Part shown: positions 47,368 to 60,623 of the stretch, piece after piece
Numbering within the stretch: the stretch's first letter is position 1
Layout: each line of letters begins with the position of its first letter
Assembly (NCBI RefSeq): GCF_004193775.1
Contig: NC_041003.1
Location: 46,133,611-46,197,610 of the forward strand
From: Glycine soja
Lineage: Eukaryota; Streptophyta; Magnoliopsida; Fabales; Fabaceae
Reading direction: 5' to 3'
DNA: 64,000 bases
Translations under genes and position numbers: made by a program
The notes under the pieces: generated by a model
The model's database searches: none
What the model saw: only the letters and a program-made list of their open reading frames with translations
What the model was told of the DNA's origin: nothing

Positions 47368-50300
47368 TTACACGTTTTCATCATCACTTTCACTAGCACT
47401 TGAATCCTCCACATTAATAGCTGCTACTTTGGAGACACTAATCTTAAAAGAAGCAGATTGAATCTTATAGGGCAACTTTGCATTGCTTGCAGCCACCCCA
47501 CACTCTTCCACCCCTTTCTCTTCCTCTCTCTTCAAATCACTAGGTGGTAGGAAGCAATCCATGGACAACCCTTTGATGTTAAAATCCACTTCTTCAATTT
47601 GCCAAACCTCTTTTATTCTTGTCGTCGAATGGCTCTCAGGGCATTCACCCAACCTTGACAATGTGACCCAAGTCTTCCCCGCGTGTGCTATGTTAATGCC
47701 ATCCACAATTCTATAGTCTTGTATTAGGGACTCCATGTTGGTTTCCCAAAATATGGCTTCACTTGCATTGGATTTGAGTTTGATCAAGTGGGAATCTTCT
47801 AATTGGACCAAAAGGCCTGTTCTCTGGCTAAAGTAGCCCCACACCGTGTGGCGAATAATCTCTACGTTGCTACTACTTCTTGTTCGAAGTGAATTGGAAT
47901 CGGCTTCAAGTTTTAATATGAAACATTCTTCATTATTCACTGTCTTCTCTCCAACGCATATGGAGTTGTTGAACAAATTTGCCGTAGACCTTGGATCAAG
48001 ACCCTGTTCAAAAGGCATTAATTAAAAAAAAAATTATAGAATGGACAACATTATTTATATTGAAATCATAATTAAAATGTGGATATAGTAATATGTGTGT
48101 TATTCGACACTAGCTAGTAATCTAGTATTTTGCTTTCTTAACACGTTAGATTTTCCTTCCCCTATTTTGTCTCTCTTATTTCTTAATTGATTGATTGTAT
48201 GTAGGAAGCATGAAATGGGGGCATATGACTATGATACGTGAATCATGAACTGAGGACATCAAATTAGTGAGCGTTCTTTGTTAGTCAAATTTCATGTCCC
48301 GGCAATAACCAAAAGATGCCTAAATGGCGATTACCTAGCTGTGACGCATTAACAAAAGGCTTGGGAGGACACAAGAAAAAAAAAGCTATTTGAAAAAATG
48401 AATACAAGTTGTCATGCACCGAGGAATGAAGATAGATACTGTTGACTTTTAGGGTCTAGCAAATTGTTGACTTCTAAGAATGACGATAAGTATTGTTAAC
48501 TGCTGAATTGGAGGATTACATACTTATGAGTTCGGACTAAATAAGGAAGAAATTTCCTCGCATTACATATTAAATTGTTGACTTCTGTTATAAAATGTAG
48601 ACAACTTCGCGTTCAGGGAGGGCTAAGTTATTAATTTCTATGAAAAAACAATTTGGAAAGTGAATCGAATTTTTTATTTTTTTTTTCTTTTTTCTTTTAT
48701 TATTTTTAAAAGGGGAAGCACTTGGTTTTGGATGAGTGGGATTCGGTTAGGCAGCGTTTGGAAACACATTCAAACTAGCTTTTCTGTGTTATAGGGAGCT
48801 AGAAATAAATAAAAATTGAGTGACGTGGGAATGCAGCATAGATGGGATCATGGGAACACATTCAATTCAGATTCACACTATAGTGACTCAGAGGAAATCA
48901 AATTAAAGAAGTAACACCAATTAATGCAAGAACACGGTTTGGAATCCCTTTTGGCCCCCATTCATAATGGCAAGAGACACAAAGGAACACCAGGCCAACG
49001 TCACCCATTTCCTCAGTTCAAACTTGAAAACCGACAGCAGGGAATTTAGCATGAAAATCAGCAAAAAAATTTAAAGTTGCGCGAATCCTCTCTTTAACCC
49101 CAATGTCCCCACAGCAACATAACACACCAAATCCTAATCATAATTAATCATGTTCCATTATGTCAAATAAAAACACACACACACACACCTCTTTGCAACT
49201 TAACAACTTTAATTAAATGGAAAAAAAACTGAAAACGAAAAAGAAAAAACGGATTAGTAAAACTGAAATTGAAATTACCTGAAGTAAACGCCTAAGTGGT
49301 CTTGGTGGGCCACGAGAAGCATGAGAATGATGCCAAGGTGTTTGCCTCCACGCCACTTTGCCGTCACTCCCGGCACTGATTTTGTACCCAGAAACAACTA
49401 GTTCCAAGCACCACAGTTCTGGCTTCTTCTGCCACACAACGAACCCTCCCACTTCCTCTTTCATCTGTACCTTCTTCGTCTTCTTGCTACTCACACATTC
49501 TTCCCCTTCTGAAAACTCTGACCCTACTCTCACCTCACCCATCGCATACATGCTTTCCACCGAATTCAAACCACTCTCTCCTCCCACGGCCGCCACGTAT
49601 TGTTTCACTATGTATTTCGCCATCGAAGCCTCCTTCACACACACAAACAATCAAAGAGTTAAAATTGAGATACATATACATATATATACTCAATTAGTCA
49701 ATTATGATCATTGTATGCTTAAAAAACAAAAGGAAAATACTTGGATACAGTTTCCTTAGGCGTTGTCGTTTTTTGGTGTTGTTCTCCAAACAGAATTGGA
49801 ATTTCATCTAAGTAATTAATCCGCATGATAAAGGTTTGCAATAATAAAAAGATTAACATAGATTACCAAAATGAAATTCCAATTCTTATAGGAGAATAAC
49901 GCTCAAAACACCTGGCAAATGCTAACAATGTGACAATGTTATGGGATTGAGAATTGAAGTTTCATCTCAATAATATGTATAAGAAAGGTTTGCAATAAAC
50001 ATCAACATAGATTATCAAGATGAATTAAACTCCAATTCTGATTGGAGAGTAACACTAAGGAATTGCATCTAAATTTTGTCAAAAATAAAAAAGAGAGTGT
50101 TGTCTTATTAGTCATTTACTCACAATGTTATGGGATTTAATGGTGATAGGTTGGTTGTGAGAGGTGACAGGGAGAGGGATCAATGGCGCTCCAACAACAC
50201 CAAGCAATAGTTGGATATCTGTGTTTTGGCCTCCAAAGAGTGATGATGATCTTGAAGATTCAACATTTGGCTTCATCCATGACTTCATGTTATGCCAAGC

Positions 50301-50405
50301 TCTGCTGGTTCCACTCTTGATGGTGAAAATCTCCTCAGGGATGGGAACCTCCAGCACCGTTTCGAGCCCATCCTCGCGAGTAAGATTGGGACAGAGCTTC
50401 TTCAT
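47368..50405 (-). CDS. DUF620-family protein
   Basis: Three exons on the minus strand, all GT-AG and in phase 0: 50124-50405, 49279-49632, 47368-48003, giving 423 aa, the usual family length. The ATG at 50405 opens MKKLCPNL, preceded by a (GA)n leader. Exon 1 has the family opening EDGLETVLEVPIPEE and a Trp-rich MKSWMKP. Exon 2 has AKYIVKQYVAAVGGE, VWQKKPELWCLELVVSG and DGKVAWRQTPWHHSHASRGPPRPLRR. Exon 3 has GLDPRSTANLF, CFILKLEAD, VWGYFSQRTGLLVQLEDSHL and FWET-MESLI-DYRIVDGINIAHAGKT. The C-terminus is acidic (SASESDDENV). Biochemical function is unknown; an automatic label of replication factor C sometimes given to this family is not supported by any motif here. No signal peptide or membrane segment. 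Confidence 0.92.
49755..50060. mobile_element. Nested inverted and tandem repeat in DUF620 intron 1 (MITE-like)
   Basis: The outer ends CCTTAGGCGTTG and its inverted partner (CCTTAGTGTTAC on the other strand) frame two tandem, diverged copies of a unit of roughly 120-150 bp. In the first copy, GAATTGGAATTTCAT (49793-49807) is perfectly inverted at 49871-49885, with pairing extending outward. In the second copy the pairing is weaker. No coding capacity and no clear target duplication. Confidence 0.55.
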
Positions 50406-50409
50406 AGCA

Positions 50410-50428
50410 GAGAGAGAGAGAGAGAGAA
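50410..50428. repeat. (GA)n microsatellite in the DUF620 5' leader
   Basis: Nine or so AG units on the plus strand, CT on the transcript, just upstream of the ATG. Confidence 0.9.
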
Positions 50429-53400
50429 ATTAAAGAGATGAGTTAAGAAAATGTACTTTGGTTTCGATTACCATGAACACAAGAAAGCCTTTGGAGATAA
50501 AGGTAATGTTTATGGCTATAGATGGCTTATGAGAAAGAGAAGAGGAAGGAGAGGATTGAAGTCTTGAATTCAAAGGGAGCTTGGTAATAGTAATTATTAG
50601 GATATTTAAGGAAATCAGAAATGGGAGATTTCAGATTTGTATCAGATATAACATATTAGAGTGTTGAGTATGTAACTTTGGAAAAAGATTAACAACCAAA
50701 CTATTGGGACCCTCACTTGTCTATGTCGTCGTGTTGGCACGCCTCTCATACTATATACTAACTTGTTATAGCCAACTTACGGTTTCCCTTTAAAATTAAT
50801 GATGTACTTGTTTCTTTCTTTGTAGTATAATTTTATGATTTTCATGTCAACTTATTTTATTATTTTTCTAAAGGGAGGGTTGTTGAGATTAAGTTACGTC
50901 TTCTGGTTAATTATCTCCATTTACTCTGGCAGAAAATGAAAGGCCAAATCGTTTTTAAAAAAAGTCCTCGAGTTCATACCATTACTTTATATAGTCTTCC
51001 TTTAGCCTGGTTTTATTTGTCTCTCGGGATAAATTAATTTGTGTCAAATATAATTTCCTCTTTGTTGAGTAAGAGTAACGGGGAATCAGAAATTTTAGTG
51101 TTGCAACCTGCAAATGTTATATGTTAATAATTATTCTGCAACTACTTAGATCACGAGGCGTTTGCAAGAGTTTTTTTTTATACTTAATAAAAGTAGTTTA
51201 TATTTTTTTTTTTTATATATCATGCATATACTTTATTAGAGTCAATCTTGTTTATGTCCGACGAGAATGTTTCTTAATCCATTGAATCGACATGTTAAAT
51301 AATTCAGTATCATATATATAAAACCAAAGAATCTTATACCACCAAATCAATCTTTTGAACTAATTTTTAATTTATTTTAATGAAGCTTTAAGAATTTCTA
51401 ATATTAATGTTTAACTAAATTACTAACCCAAGTTTAATTTGCCACGTAACTTATATCACCAACCGCCTAGATTTCACCCAATTGTTTGAGTATTAAATTA
51501 TGGAAAATTTGACTAAATTTTATAATGTGTCAACTATTATTAAAATTGGTAACAAAAAATTCTTGCCGTACCCACAGTTTCTTAATTCAGTCATTTCTCT
51601 CATGTGATACTTTAGACTTTAATTTTAATACATTTTTAATATTAAAAAATAGATGGTATGTAAAACATCAATATTGACTTAATTAAATTAATTAAATAAA
51701 AAAACTAAAAATCCATCAAAATTATATAAAAGGTTTTTCCTTTTTTCTTTTTCACTTCTAGGTAAAAACGTACATGGAAATTTAATGATGTAACAACAAT
51801 ATGGTGTCGTTTCTTTTTCACATAGTAATATTATGATTAATTAACTATATTGAAATTGACATTGTAGCATATGTGAATGTGAGGTGAAATATATATACTT
51901 AGTGTGTCCGCCACACAATTGATCAGATACTTTCTCGTCAGGCATACACATAAACACAATAAGTGAATTTGATTTTAAGAGGTGAACAACTTTCATTAAA
52001 AGTGAAACAAACAAAAAGAAAAGAGAAAATCATTAGCTAAGTTGCAATTGGGAGAAAAAAGAAGCACATAAGGATGAGCTCCAAAGAGAGTACATTGCCC
52101 CACAATTCAAACTTTGTTACCTCCTACAATGGCATATACTTTTATAAGCTTTGTCGTTTTTATCCAATAATTACTAACTAGTTAAAAGGATAAGATCATG
52201 CTTATTCAAGATACGCTACTTTTTAAACTTGGGATAATTGTCGGCAACACATATGATATATGCAAAGAACTTAAAGATGCATGTCCCAACCATACAAGAT
52301 GTGATTATGCAAGATGCGACCAACATTCTAATTCTAATTGTAATTGAGAATGGTAGCCCATGGCCTTGGCCATAGGTGGTTGCTGGTTACAGGTTAAGAT
52401 CATATGAATCTATTCATGTCTCCAATGAACAGGGCCACGTGAGCTGTGTGGTATGATCCAATTTCTGATTATTGGTCTGGTTAAGCTGACAAGGAAGGTA
52501 TATTAAGCGACAAAATATATAGTGCCGTTTTTGGATTCTGAATCATTTCATGCACGTTCATGAAAATGCTTCAGTAAGAGACATAGATTGGCCACGGGCC
52601 GGGTAACTTAACTATGTTGTTGTTACAACAATCGAGATGTATATTATTTATGAAAACCTTCTTTTTTTTACAAAAATGAAGAAAAAAATATTGATACGAC
52701 ACTTTTGTGTAACTTTTTATGTAATTAAGAGAGATATAAAAAGAAGAAGAAAAAGCTTAATTATGATTAGACGAGAGATATATAATAGAGAGAAAAAGGA
52801 AAAATAAATTGTAAAAATATGTACAAGAATATCATAATAAGTTTCACTCTTTATTTATTCAGGCAGGTAAATTTTCCTGTTTCCTTGTCCCCCGAGGAAT
52901 CTCTATATCTATTCATGAGTTGTTTGATATTGTATTGATCTGTTCGATATTTGTTACGAAGTACTGAAGTGGGCATGCCTTCAGATTTGATTTGATTTTA
53001 TCATTAAAATAATTTCCACTAAATAAACTATTTGTAATATTAAACATTTTAAACACATGTACTTTTTTTTATCCTCAATGAAATCGTTTTTTTCTTATTA
53101 TTTTCATTTTACATATATATTCATAATGTAACCTAGGGGGTTAGGGAGTTCTAGTTCCTCATATATATGTGGTGAACTCAGATTATGCAGTTAAGGTGAC
53201 AAATCAATGAGCGCTAATCGCGCCAAGTTAATGGCAGCAACTCGTGCACTGACTCAAATTGCCTTCCTATTTATTGTTAATCATAGGATTTTAAATAATG
53301 ATGCTGCTTCATCCTCAACTAAATTGTCAATTTGTCATACTCGATCTGTTATATAACTTATATTATATTATTCCTAATTTCCTATGTTTGTACAGGTGAA

Positions 53401-53587
53401 TTTTACCTTTACCTTCTCTGCCAGGCATTATTTAGGTGGATGCAATGTTAAAAGGTCTATATTTAGGATAATAATAACAAAAAAAGAGTGTAATATATTA
53501 TTATGAATTGTCAGTATAATGGCAGCCAATAAAAAAAATATAATAAATATGATTTTTAAAATAATTATTTTAAATTTTAGAAACTTA

Positions 53588-53608
53588 TTATATATATATA
53601 TATATATC
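53588..53608. repeat. (TA)n microsatellite
   Basis: About ten TA units. Confidence 0.9.
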
Positions 53609-54607
53609 AATTAAAAATGTAAAATACATTTATTTTCATCTTCCCTTATATTTTTTCCCTGAAACTAAATTTCTGATGATGGTATATATTGATATGGACA
53701 GTTTATGACTGACCCATCACATGGCATTCGACGCTTCAGATAATGTCTTTCACATCTTTTCTTTTTTGTTTATTGAATTTTTTTACATTATTTATAGGTA
53801 TATTTAAAAAAATTCATACAAAATGCAAAAAGGCAACAAAACCTACGTTAAAGTTATTTTAGTATTATCATAAATTAAATTTCAATTAATTACAGCAATA
53901 AATAGCGAGCATATGCAAATATTTAATATTGCTCCTCCATTCTACTTTTTTTTTCTTGTTAAAGTGGGGATAGGGGGGATATACATGGATCTAAATGGTC
54001 TGTCTGGATCGTAGAGGGGGAACAGAAGGACAAAAATTAAGAGAAAGGTACTGAAATATTAAAATAAGATTCATGTTCTATATGATAAAAAAATTTATAA
54101 TGATATTTGAAGCACTTGAGAAAATAAAGCATTATATCATGAAATGAGTAGTGATCAAATATTAATGTTACAATCATACAAGACATCATTATATATTGTT
54201 ATTGGAATAAAATAATTGATTCAGTGGATCGAATATTGTCTTTAAAAAAATCATTGTTAACCCATGCTCCTAAGTTAGTCCTAATTGACATGGGAATAAA
54301 ATCATTGTACGAATCTTAGAGGATAAAGTCTCGATCAATCTATTTTTACCTTCTTTTCAAGTCTTTATCAATGTTAAACATAATTATAAATGTTCAATTT
54401 TTTTTCAGGGTTCATGGACAATTCTTGTCCCTACTATAATCTTAATTGGATTGAGTTTACTTATAAGCGATTTGGTGCATGGTAAGGAAATCGTACTCGG
54501 TACTTCTAAGAAAGGACCAAGATTTGAAAATACTACCCTCATTCATTCTCTATTTAAGTTTTTTTTTCCCTTCAAATTATTAATATTTTGCAAAGCTAAA
54601 GTCTTAT

Positions 54608-54634
54608 TGCTCTCTCTCTCTTTCTCTCTCTCTC
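54608..54634. repeat. (CT)n microsatellite, slightly interrupted
   Basis: CT dinucleotide run with one TT interruption. Confidence 0.9.
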
Positions 54635-56093
54635 ATTATTAATCGATTTCTAGGGTATGGAGGACAAGAGGTTTTTTATTGCACTTTTTTCTCCACAATC
54701 TGTTATAGTTTTTAAGTCCTATAAATCATACTTTAATATTTAAATTAAAAATAAATTTTTGACAGTAAAAATTGTCACAAATTAGAATTTAATATTCCTT
54801 ATTTATAGCCCACTCTAATGACATATAAAGAGAAGGACTAAAAAAGTATTTTATGAATTTGGAGGACTAAAAAAATAAATTTTAATTTTGGGAACTAATT
54901 GAAACAAAAAAATCTTATATTTAAGAAAATAACAACATATTTAAACATTTAATAAAAGTAAAATATTGTTGTGTTTGGATTAAAATATACTTATTTAATA
55001 TCTTATTATTTGTTATATATTATTCTCACAATTATTATATAAGGTTAAAAGCTTATTAATAATTTGAAGAAGAAAAAATCATTGTTAACCAATGCTTTTT
55101 TATCACGTTCAATTTTTTTTTATTGTTTTTTAAGCTGTGACAGTTAAAAATTATTACAAATTGAGTTACATATCTCATGTTTGATTACATTAACGATGTA
55201 TGCAAAGGACTAAAAAATTAGTTGTGGAATTCTAGGAACTAAAATAAATTGGGAACTAAAAACATATTTAAATAAAATAATTTACTATACAAATCTTTAT
55301 TTTTAATTTAGTATCAATTTGATCTAACATTAGAGTGGAATGAGATAAAATTAATTTCATTAAAATGTGTATTTTTATTTTAAAAAATAGGAAAACTAAT
55401 TTTTTGATGATAAAGTAAACGAGCCTTAATCTGTCCTAATGAAAAATTAACTTATGGATCGCTCAAGGTTATCAAGTTACAGTATAAACTTCCTGGGAAT
55501 GATCTTGTATCCACACATGGAGCAATGGCTCTATTTTTAGTGTTGCGTGTTCTTTATTGCTTGGAGTTAGATAACGAAGAAATTAGACCAGAATTGGAGC
55601 AAGCATGAAGGAGAAATAAGTTTTCATACAAAGGACAACAATACAATTTTGAAAGCTAATGATCAGATCAGATCTCATCTTTCTATTAAAAAACTAACAC
55701 TGTATCTAATGGTTAGAACTAGGTGGTGCACTAATGTACCCAAAATTGTTAGGTGCATTGTAGAAAGTAGAAACGTCCAAGTTTGAGCATCCATTCAAGT
55801 ACAATTTCTACAAGATGCAGCGAGAATGATATAAAAATTTAATTAAGAAAATAGTGATAAACATCCATGGTGCTATTCTAAGCTGAGCAAAATAAGAACA
55901 ACCATATAATACAACAAATACAAATACACTGTGAACATCATATCATATGGAAAGAAATACACAGATCCCAACCAACTAACTAAGCAGGCACAGGTATTGA
56001 GTTTGATACCTGCGTTAAGAGCCATAGATTGGTCTAATAACCCATTAACCCCCCATCATCTTAACCTGCTTCATCCTCAAGTTACACGGGAAT

Positions 56094-59000
56094 TCAAGAG
56101 GGCACATTAAAGTGAAAAAGCCAGGATATGACAAAGGCAAACACCATACAGGCTAGCAGAAAATTCAAAAAACGGTGACCCTGCCAGAAATTTTGAGTTT
56201 CTGCCAGTGGTGCCGGTCCAGATGATGGTGCCGTGGAAGCATCGTTTGCCTCATTCCACTGTTCTGTCATTTGAATTTCAATAGCTCCGGCTACATTGCG
56301 TGCAACTGATCCACAGATTTCACAAGTTCTGCTAATCATACAAATCAAATGATTAGTGCATCACACAAGCCTATAATAGTAAAATATTAGTGCAGCAAAT
56401 TTCTATAGTTTGAAAACATAAGCAGAAGCAAACCAATTGAATGGATTAATAGAATCTGCATTCAATGCGTGATTTTCCAAAACTTAATAGATGATCAAAT
56501 TATTGATCTTGAGCCATATTTTAGACAAAAACAAGTTTCTGAAATGCTTTGCACCCTAGTTCACTTTAACCAATCTAAGTTTAGAATACATAATTTCAGA
56601 AATAACAGCAAATATTACTGATTTGCCAAACTGCTGTCACTTCTTAATGTTCTCGTGTTTGGGCTGGGAACAGATTACTCAAAGGAAAAAAGGCTAAGGA
56701 AAACAGTCAAGATAAAGACACAAAAGAGAGTGCATTCATTAAAAGCTAACAATGAGATTATCCTCAATAAGCTGGGAAATATGGAATAAAAAACTTGGAG
56801 TTGTCCAACAATGTTTCATTGTTAAGGATTTCGTTACAGACTTCCTGATGTGATTTCATAACTAGAGAATTTCCAAACTTGAAAGAGAAAGGTAAAGCAG
56901 TATAATTGATCTAATACAAATTATATGTCTGATAAGAAAAGATAATCCTGAGCATAATATTCTTAACTAATGATATGATCAAAGTAAACCAAGAAAATCA
57001 GCCTAAGGAAAATTGATGCCAGAAAGTATGAAGCTTAATTGTACATTGAAGTCATATAAGTTTCAACCACAATTTAAAAAGAACAAAATAGTGATCAAAT
57101 GAAAGTAACCAATAGATTTTGATCCCATGAAGACTATCACTCGCCAAGCCACTAAATCCAGCTATTATTTTCATCTTAATATCTTTCTGTAAAATAACTA
57201 AAACTCTTCTAAACTTGGTATTTCAGTTCACAATAATAAATATATTACTTAAAAATAAACTAGAGACTGAAGTGCCATAAGCTTCCAATCAAACATTAAA
57301 TAATTGAACCTGTACTTTCTATCAATTACTAATTATACTCACAATACAATAATCCTTTCAAACTTCAACTTTTTCCCCTTCTATGCTCATAATGAAAATC
57401 TCAGAGTAAGAGGTTGTCAAAAAAACTTTTCAAAATTTACATCTTTTTTCTTTTATATGATTAGTAGTGGCAGGCTCCTGCCTCCGTCTGATCAGTTGAT
57501 TTAAAGTTAGTGACATTTTTTATGGCTTGGTGTTTTGCTCTCCCACTGCTAAAAGAACTTGTTTCTTTTTTAGAAATAGAACAGTAAAAGGAAGGAAATA
57601 TCATTCAGAAATATGAGAACAATCTAGATGCAGCAATTTTCATGTTACTTCCTACTGTTTAACCATTAGATTTATGCATTTTTGGCTCTATAGGTTTTCA
57701 GAAACCTAATGCAGATATAAAAGAAACCCCTTGCCTTTAAAAGTTGTTAAAGTGAAATTGTACAAAGTAGAAACTCATAGTTCTGCTTTTGCAATCTCAA
57801 AGTTAAAAAAAGACATCAAATCTCAAAGTCTGCAATTTTTGTATGAAATTACTTTTTTCAATGGTCAACTCTGTACATGACAGTTGGTCAGCCTAACAAA
57901 CACAACCAAATACCAATGACCAACTTTAGGCCATGTTTGGATTGAAGTTTGGAAAGTACTTTTGCTAATTTCAATGCACAATAACGAATTTCAATACACC
58001 AACTTAAATCCAAACATGCACTTATATATATGAGATATTGGCTTTGCTGTAAGTCTTCCTGAAAATCTGTATGCATTCTGAATGTATGAATGTCTTTAAT
58101 ACATTTGTGTCTTAAGCACATTTAACCCGTTTAAAATTCAAATTCTGCAACTTATTTCTGTTTTAAAAGATTACTATCAAGACAAAAATCAAGTAGAAAC
58201 CTTATGCATATATGATATGGTCAACTACAAACCTACTAAAAAAAGTAAAGAGTTTATATGAATCAGGATTGAAACAGGTGAGACAAGCATCATTTTTCAT
58301 TTGAAGGCGAAAAGGGAATCAAGAATAAGAAAATATGAGGTGGCCACCACTACAAGGGAAGAGCTACACATTATGAAACTGTCAAAAAAAAAAAAAACCT
58401 ACGCATTATGAAAGATCATTGAGGTAAAAAAACTATTGAGAAAACTGTGTCATGATTACCACAAAAGCAGCATTTTGTTCTCAAGTATATTCCCCGAAGC
58501 AATTCTATGCCCTATTTATATGTAGAAAATTCAGAAAGCTAGACTGTGATTTAAAAGTTAGTAACATCTAGGATCCCTAAAATGAAAGATAGGGGGCTTA
58601 ATTTGCAGGCTTCAGATCTCCACTACAGAGCAAAATGAATAACTAGAAACAGAAAATGGTAAATGAAGAATGAACAAGAACAAAAGATGTCATATAACCA
58701 AGTTTCATACTTGCAGCAGTTTAATTTATTTAGTGCTGGCCAGTAGTGAAAGCCAGAACAAATCAGATCTGGAATGAGCATAATTTGACTACATAGTGCA
58801 AATTTTCAATATGCAATCCCCATATTCAACCAAGAAACCCATAGAACTATGTATTTAATTTCAGTATCTTTCTCTTGGCACACCCAACACTTGAATATCA
58901 TTTAGGTGATTTTTTGAATTAGGAAATTACTAGATCCTGTCAACAATAGGTGAAATTATTACTTCATGAAATACAGGTATCACAAATGTCCTACATGAAC

Positions 59001-60623
59001 GAATGAATGATACACCCATTCATGATTTCTTTTAAGGAAAGAAAAAAGAAACTAATGAATAATGATGGCTTGATCAATAAATAAAGGATAATTATACTAA
59101 CCTCTCTTGAGGTTAACATTAATTGCACTTACAGCTTTCTTGATTAGGAAACTACGCTCACCTCCCTATATTAACTATTTTTACACTTTGACATCCTTCT
59201 TTTACAAGAAATTCCTCATAACTCCTAAACTTTTTATTTATGGACCATACATGCAGTCTCATTAAAAATAACAAAGCAAAGAATATAAGTGTAGTTTTTC
59301 AAATAATAAAGGTTTCAACAATTCAGTGTAGTCAACACTAACCTCCAGAAAGGTCAGTGTATTTACCCCGTATAAATAAATGATGGATCTTAATGTCAGT
59401 TGACTTAGGACATGTTTACTAGTAAGGTTTTCGAGGAAAAGGAAAGGGAGGTGCAAAATTGTCATTTTTTATTCAGAGTTATAAAAAATATTGTTTATTC
59501 AAATAAACAAAGGATTAGAATATCATTTTATGTCTTTATTTTAAAAATTACCAAAATTAGAAAATACTTATTAGAAATGAAAATTTTGTTTCCCTTTTCC
59601 TCCAAAACCTTACTCCCAAACAAATATTGAGAGGTAGGAAAACAAATCAAACAAATATTGTAATGGCTGATATATATGTCTGGACTGTCAGACCTGAAAA
59701 TATGATATTTTCAGCTCCCTTCCAACATTTTCCTGAAAGCATTTAATCTTTACCTAAACCATTTTTGGAATAATGTAGCCTAATTTAGCTCGCACAATAT
59801 CTTTTTGTTTGCAAAAGAAGAATCAGATTCACACTCCACTATTGAGACACTTCATCAAGCATGATCATTTAACCCACATTATTATCCCAAATCCTCTTCT
59901 CATCATAAGCATATGCTAAATTGTCAAGGGCAAGTAAGCAGCAAATAGACAAGTCAAACAGCACCAGATTTGGAAAAATAAAATAAAATATAAATATCCA
60001 AGCCTCAAATTAAAGCAAGGTCAATATAGTACCCTGGTCATAAGTCATAACTTCACTCCAAAAGAAAAAAAAAAAACAAAATTAAAATTGGTGAGTAGTA
60101 ACTAATAAGAAAGAAGGAATGGAGGCAAAGGTGACAAGTTCCATCCTAACAAGCAAACAGTACTCATCAATCTTACAAATTCACAATACTTTGCCACGAA
60201 CCAAGCCATTCCAAAGACATGAAAGTGTACTTACTTGTTTCCCTTGATCTTGAACCAAGCCTCGGCACACTGCTTGTGAGCAGCAGCCAAATCATCCTTG
60301 CAAGAACATCCCAACTCAATGGGAGTCCCAGATTCATGGTTGGTCATATCCATGCTGAGATGGCAAATCCTACAATCCCTCTCCTCATTGGCCAAATGCA
60401 CCTTAACCTCAGGAACCAGATCCACCTCCACTGAACACTCTGATCCTCTCTCCTCACACACTCCCACAATCTCAGTGCCAGAAACATGGGAGGACCTCCT
60501 TTGCTCCTTATCTGTCCGGTCGCTAGCGTCGGAGCACCCCTCACCGCCGGCAGAGCTCCGGTGACAACAGCCATCATTGTCTATAGCAACAGCAACATGA
60601 GACTTGTCCTCAGTAACCAACAT
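56094..60623 (-). CDS. RING-CH (MARCH-type) membrane-anchored E3 ubiquitin ligase
   Basis: Transfers ubiquitin from an E2 to membrane-associated substrates (family knowledge). Two minus-strand exons: 60235-60623 and 56094-56328, GT-AG, 207 aa. The RING-CH domain (about residues 84-136) has the C4HC3 set: C84, C87, C106, C108, H116, C119 in exon 1, and C132, C135 in exon 2. The exon join restores WFKIKGNKTCEICG, strongly conserved in this family, which also fixes the acceptor at 56328 rather than the AG three bases earlier. One hydrophobic helix at about 182-203 (FLNFLLACMVFAFVISWLF) near the C-terminus would anchor it with a very short tail. The start is the ATG at 60623; an upstream in-frame GTG is not plausible. 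The 3906-bp intron splits the zinc-binding domain and carries MITE-like repeats. The exact paralogue and substrate are unknown. Confidence 0.92.
57929..58021. mobile_element. Tourist-like (PIF/Harbinger) MITE in the RING-CH intron
   Basis: The left end GGCCATGTTTGGATTGAAGTT pairs with the inverted right end (GTGCATGTTTGGATTTAAGTT) over about 21 bp. TTA lies on both sides (57926-57928 and 58022-58024). TTA duplications and G-rich ends followed by TGTTTGG are hallmarks of Tourist MITEs. Length is 93 bp. Confidence 0.65.
59408..59628. mobile_element. Putative MITE with about 35-bp inverted ends in the RING-CH intron
   Basis: AGTAAGGTTTTCGAGGAAAA near 59421 is inverted near 59588-59616 (AGTAAGGTTTTGGAGGAAAA on the opposite strand), with weaker pairing further out (GTTTACT/GTTTGGG). 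About 220 bp, AT-rich centre, no clear target duplication. Confidence 0.5.

Larger units (their letters stand above)
50430..56093. other. Long AT-rich intergenic stretch
   Basis: The first few hundred bases should hold the DUF620 promoter and leader. No other gene is supported. A (TA)n run lies at 53588-53608 and a (CT)n run near 54608-54632. A short plus-strand frame at about 55462-55608 (KLQYKLPGNDL ... EEIRPELEQA, about 48 codons) may be a decayed exon. Its first residues resemble a PB1-domain strand, but the rest does not fit. Confidence 0.45.

Noticed and set aside
49358..49759. 133-codon plus-strand open frame over the DUF620 exon 2
   Set aside because: Antisense shadow of a conserved exon.
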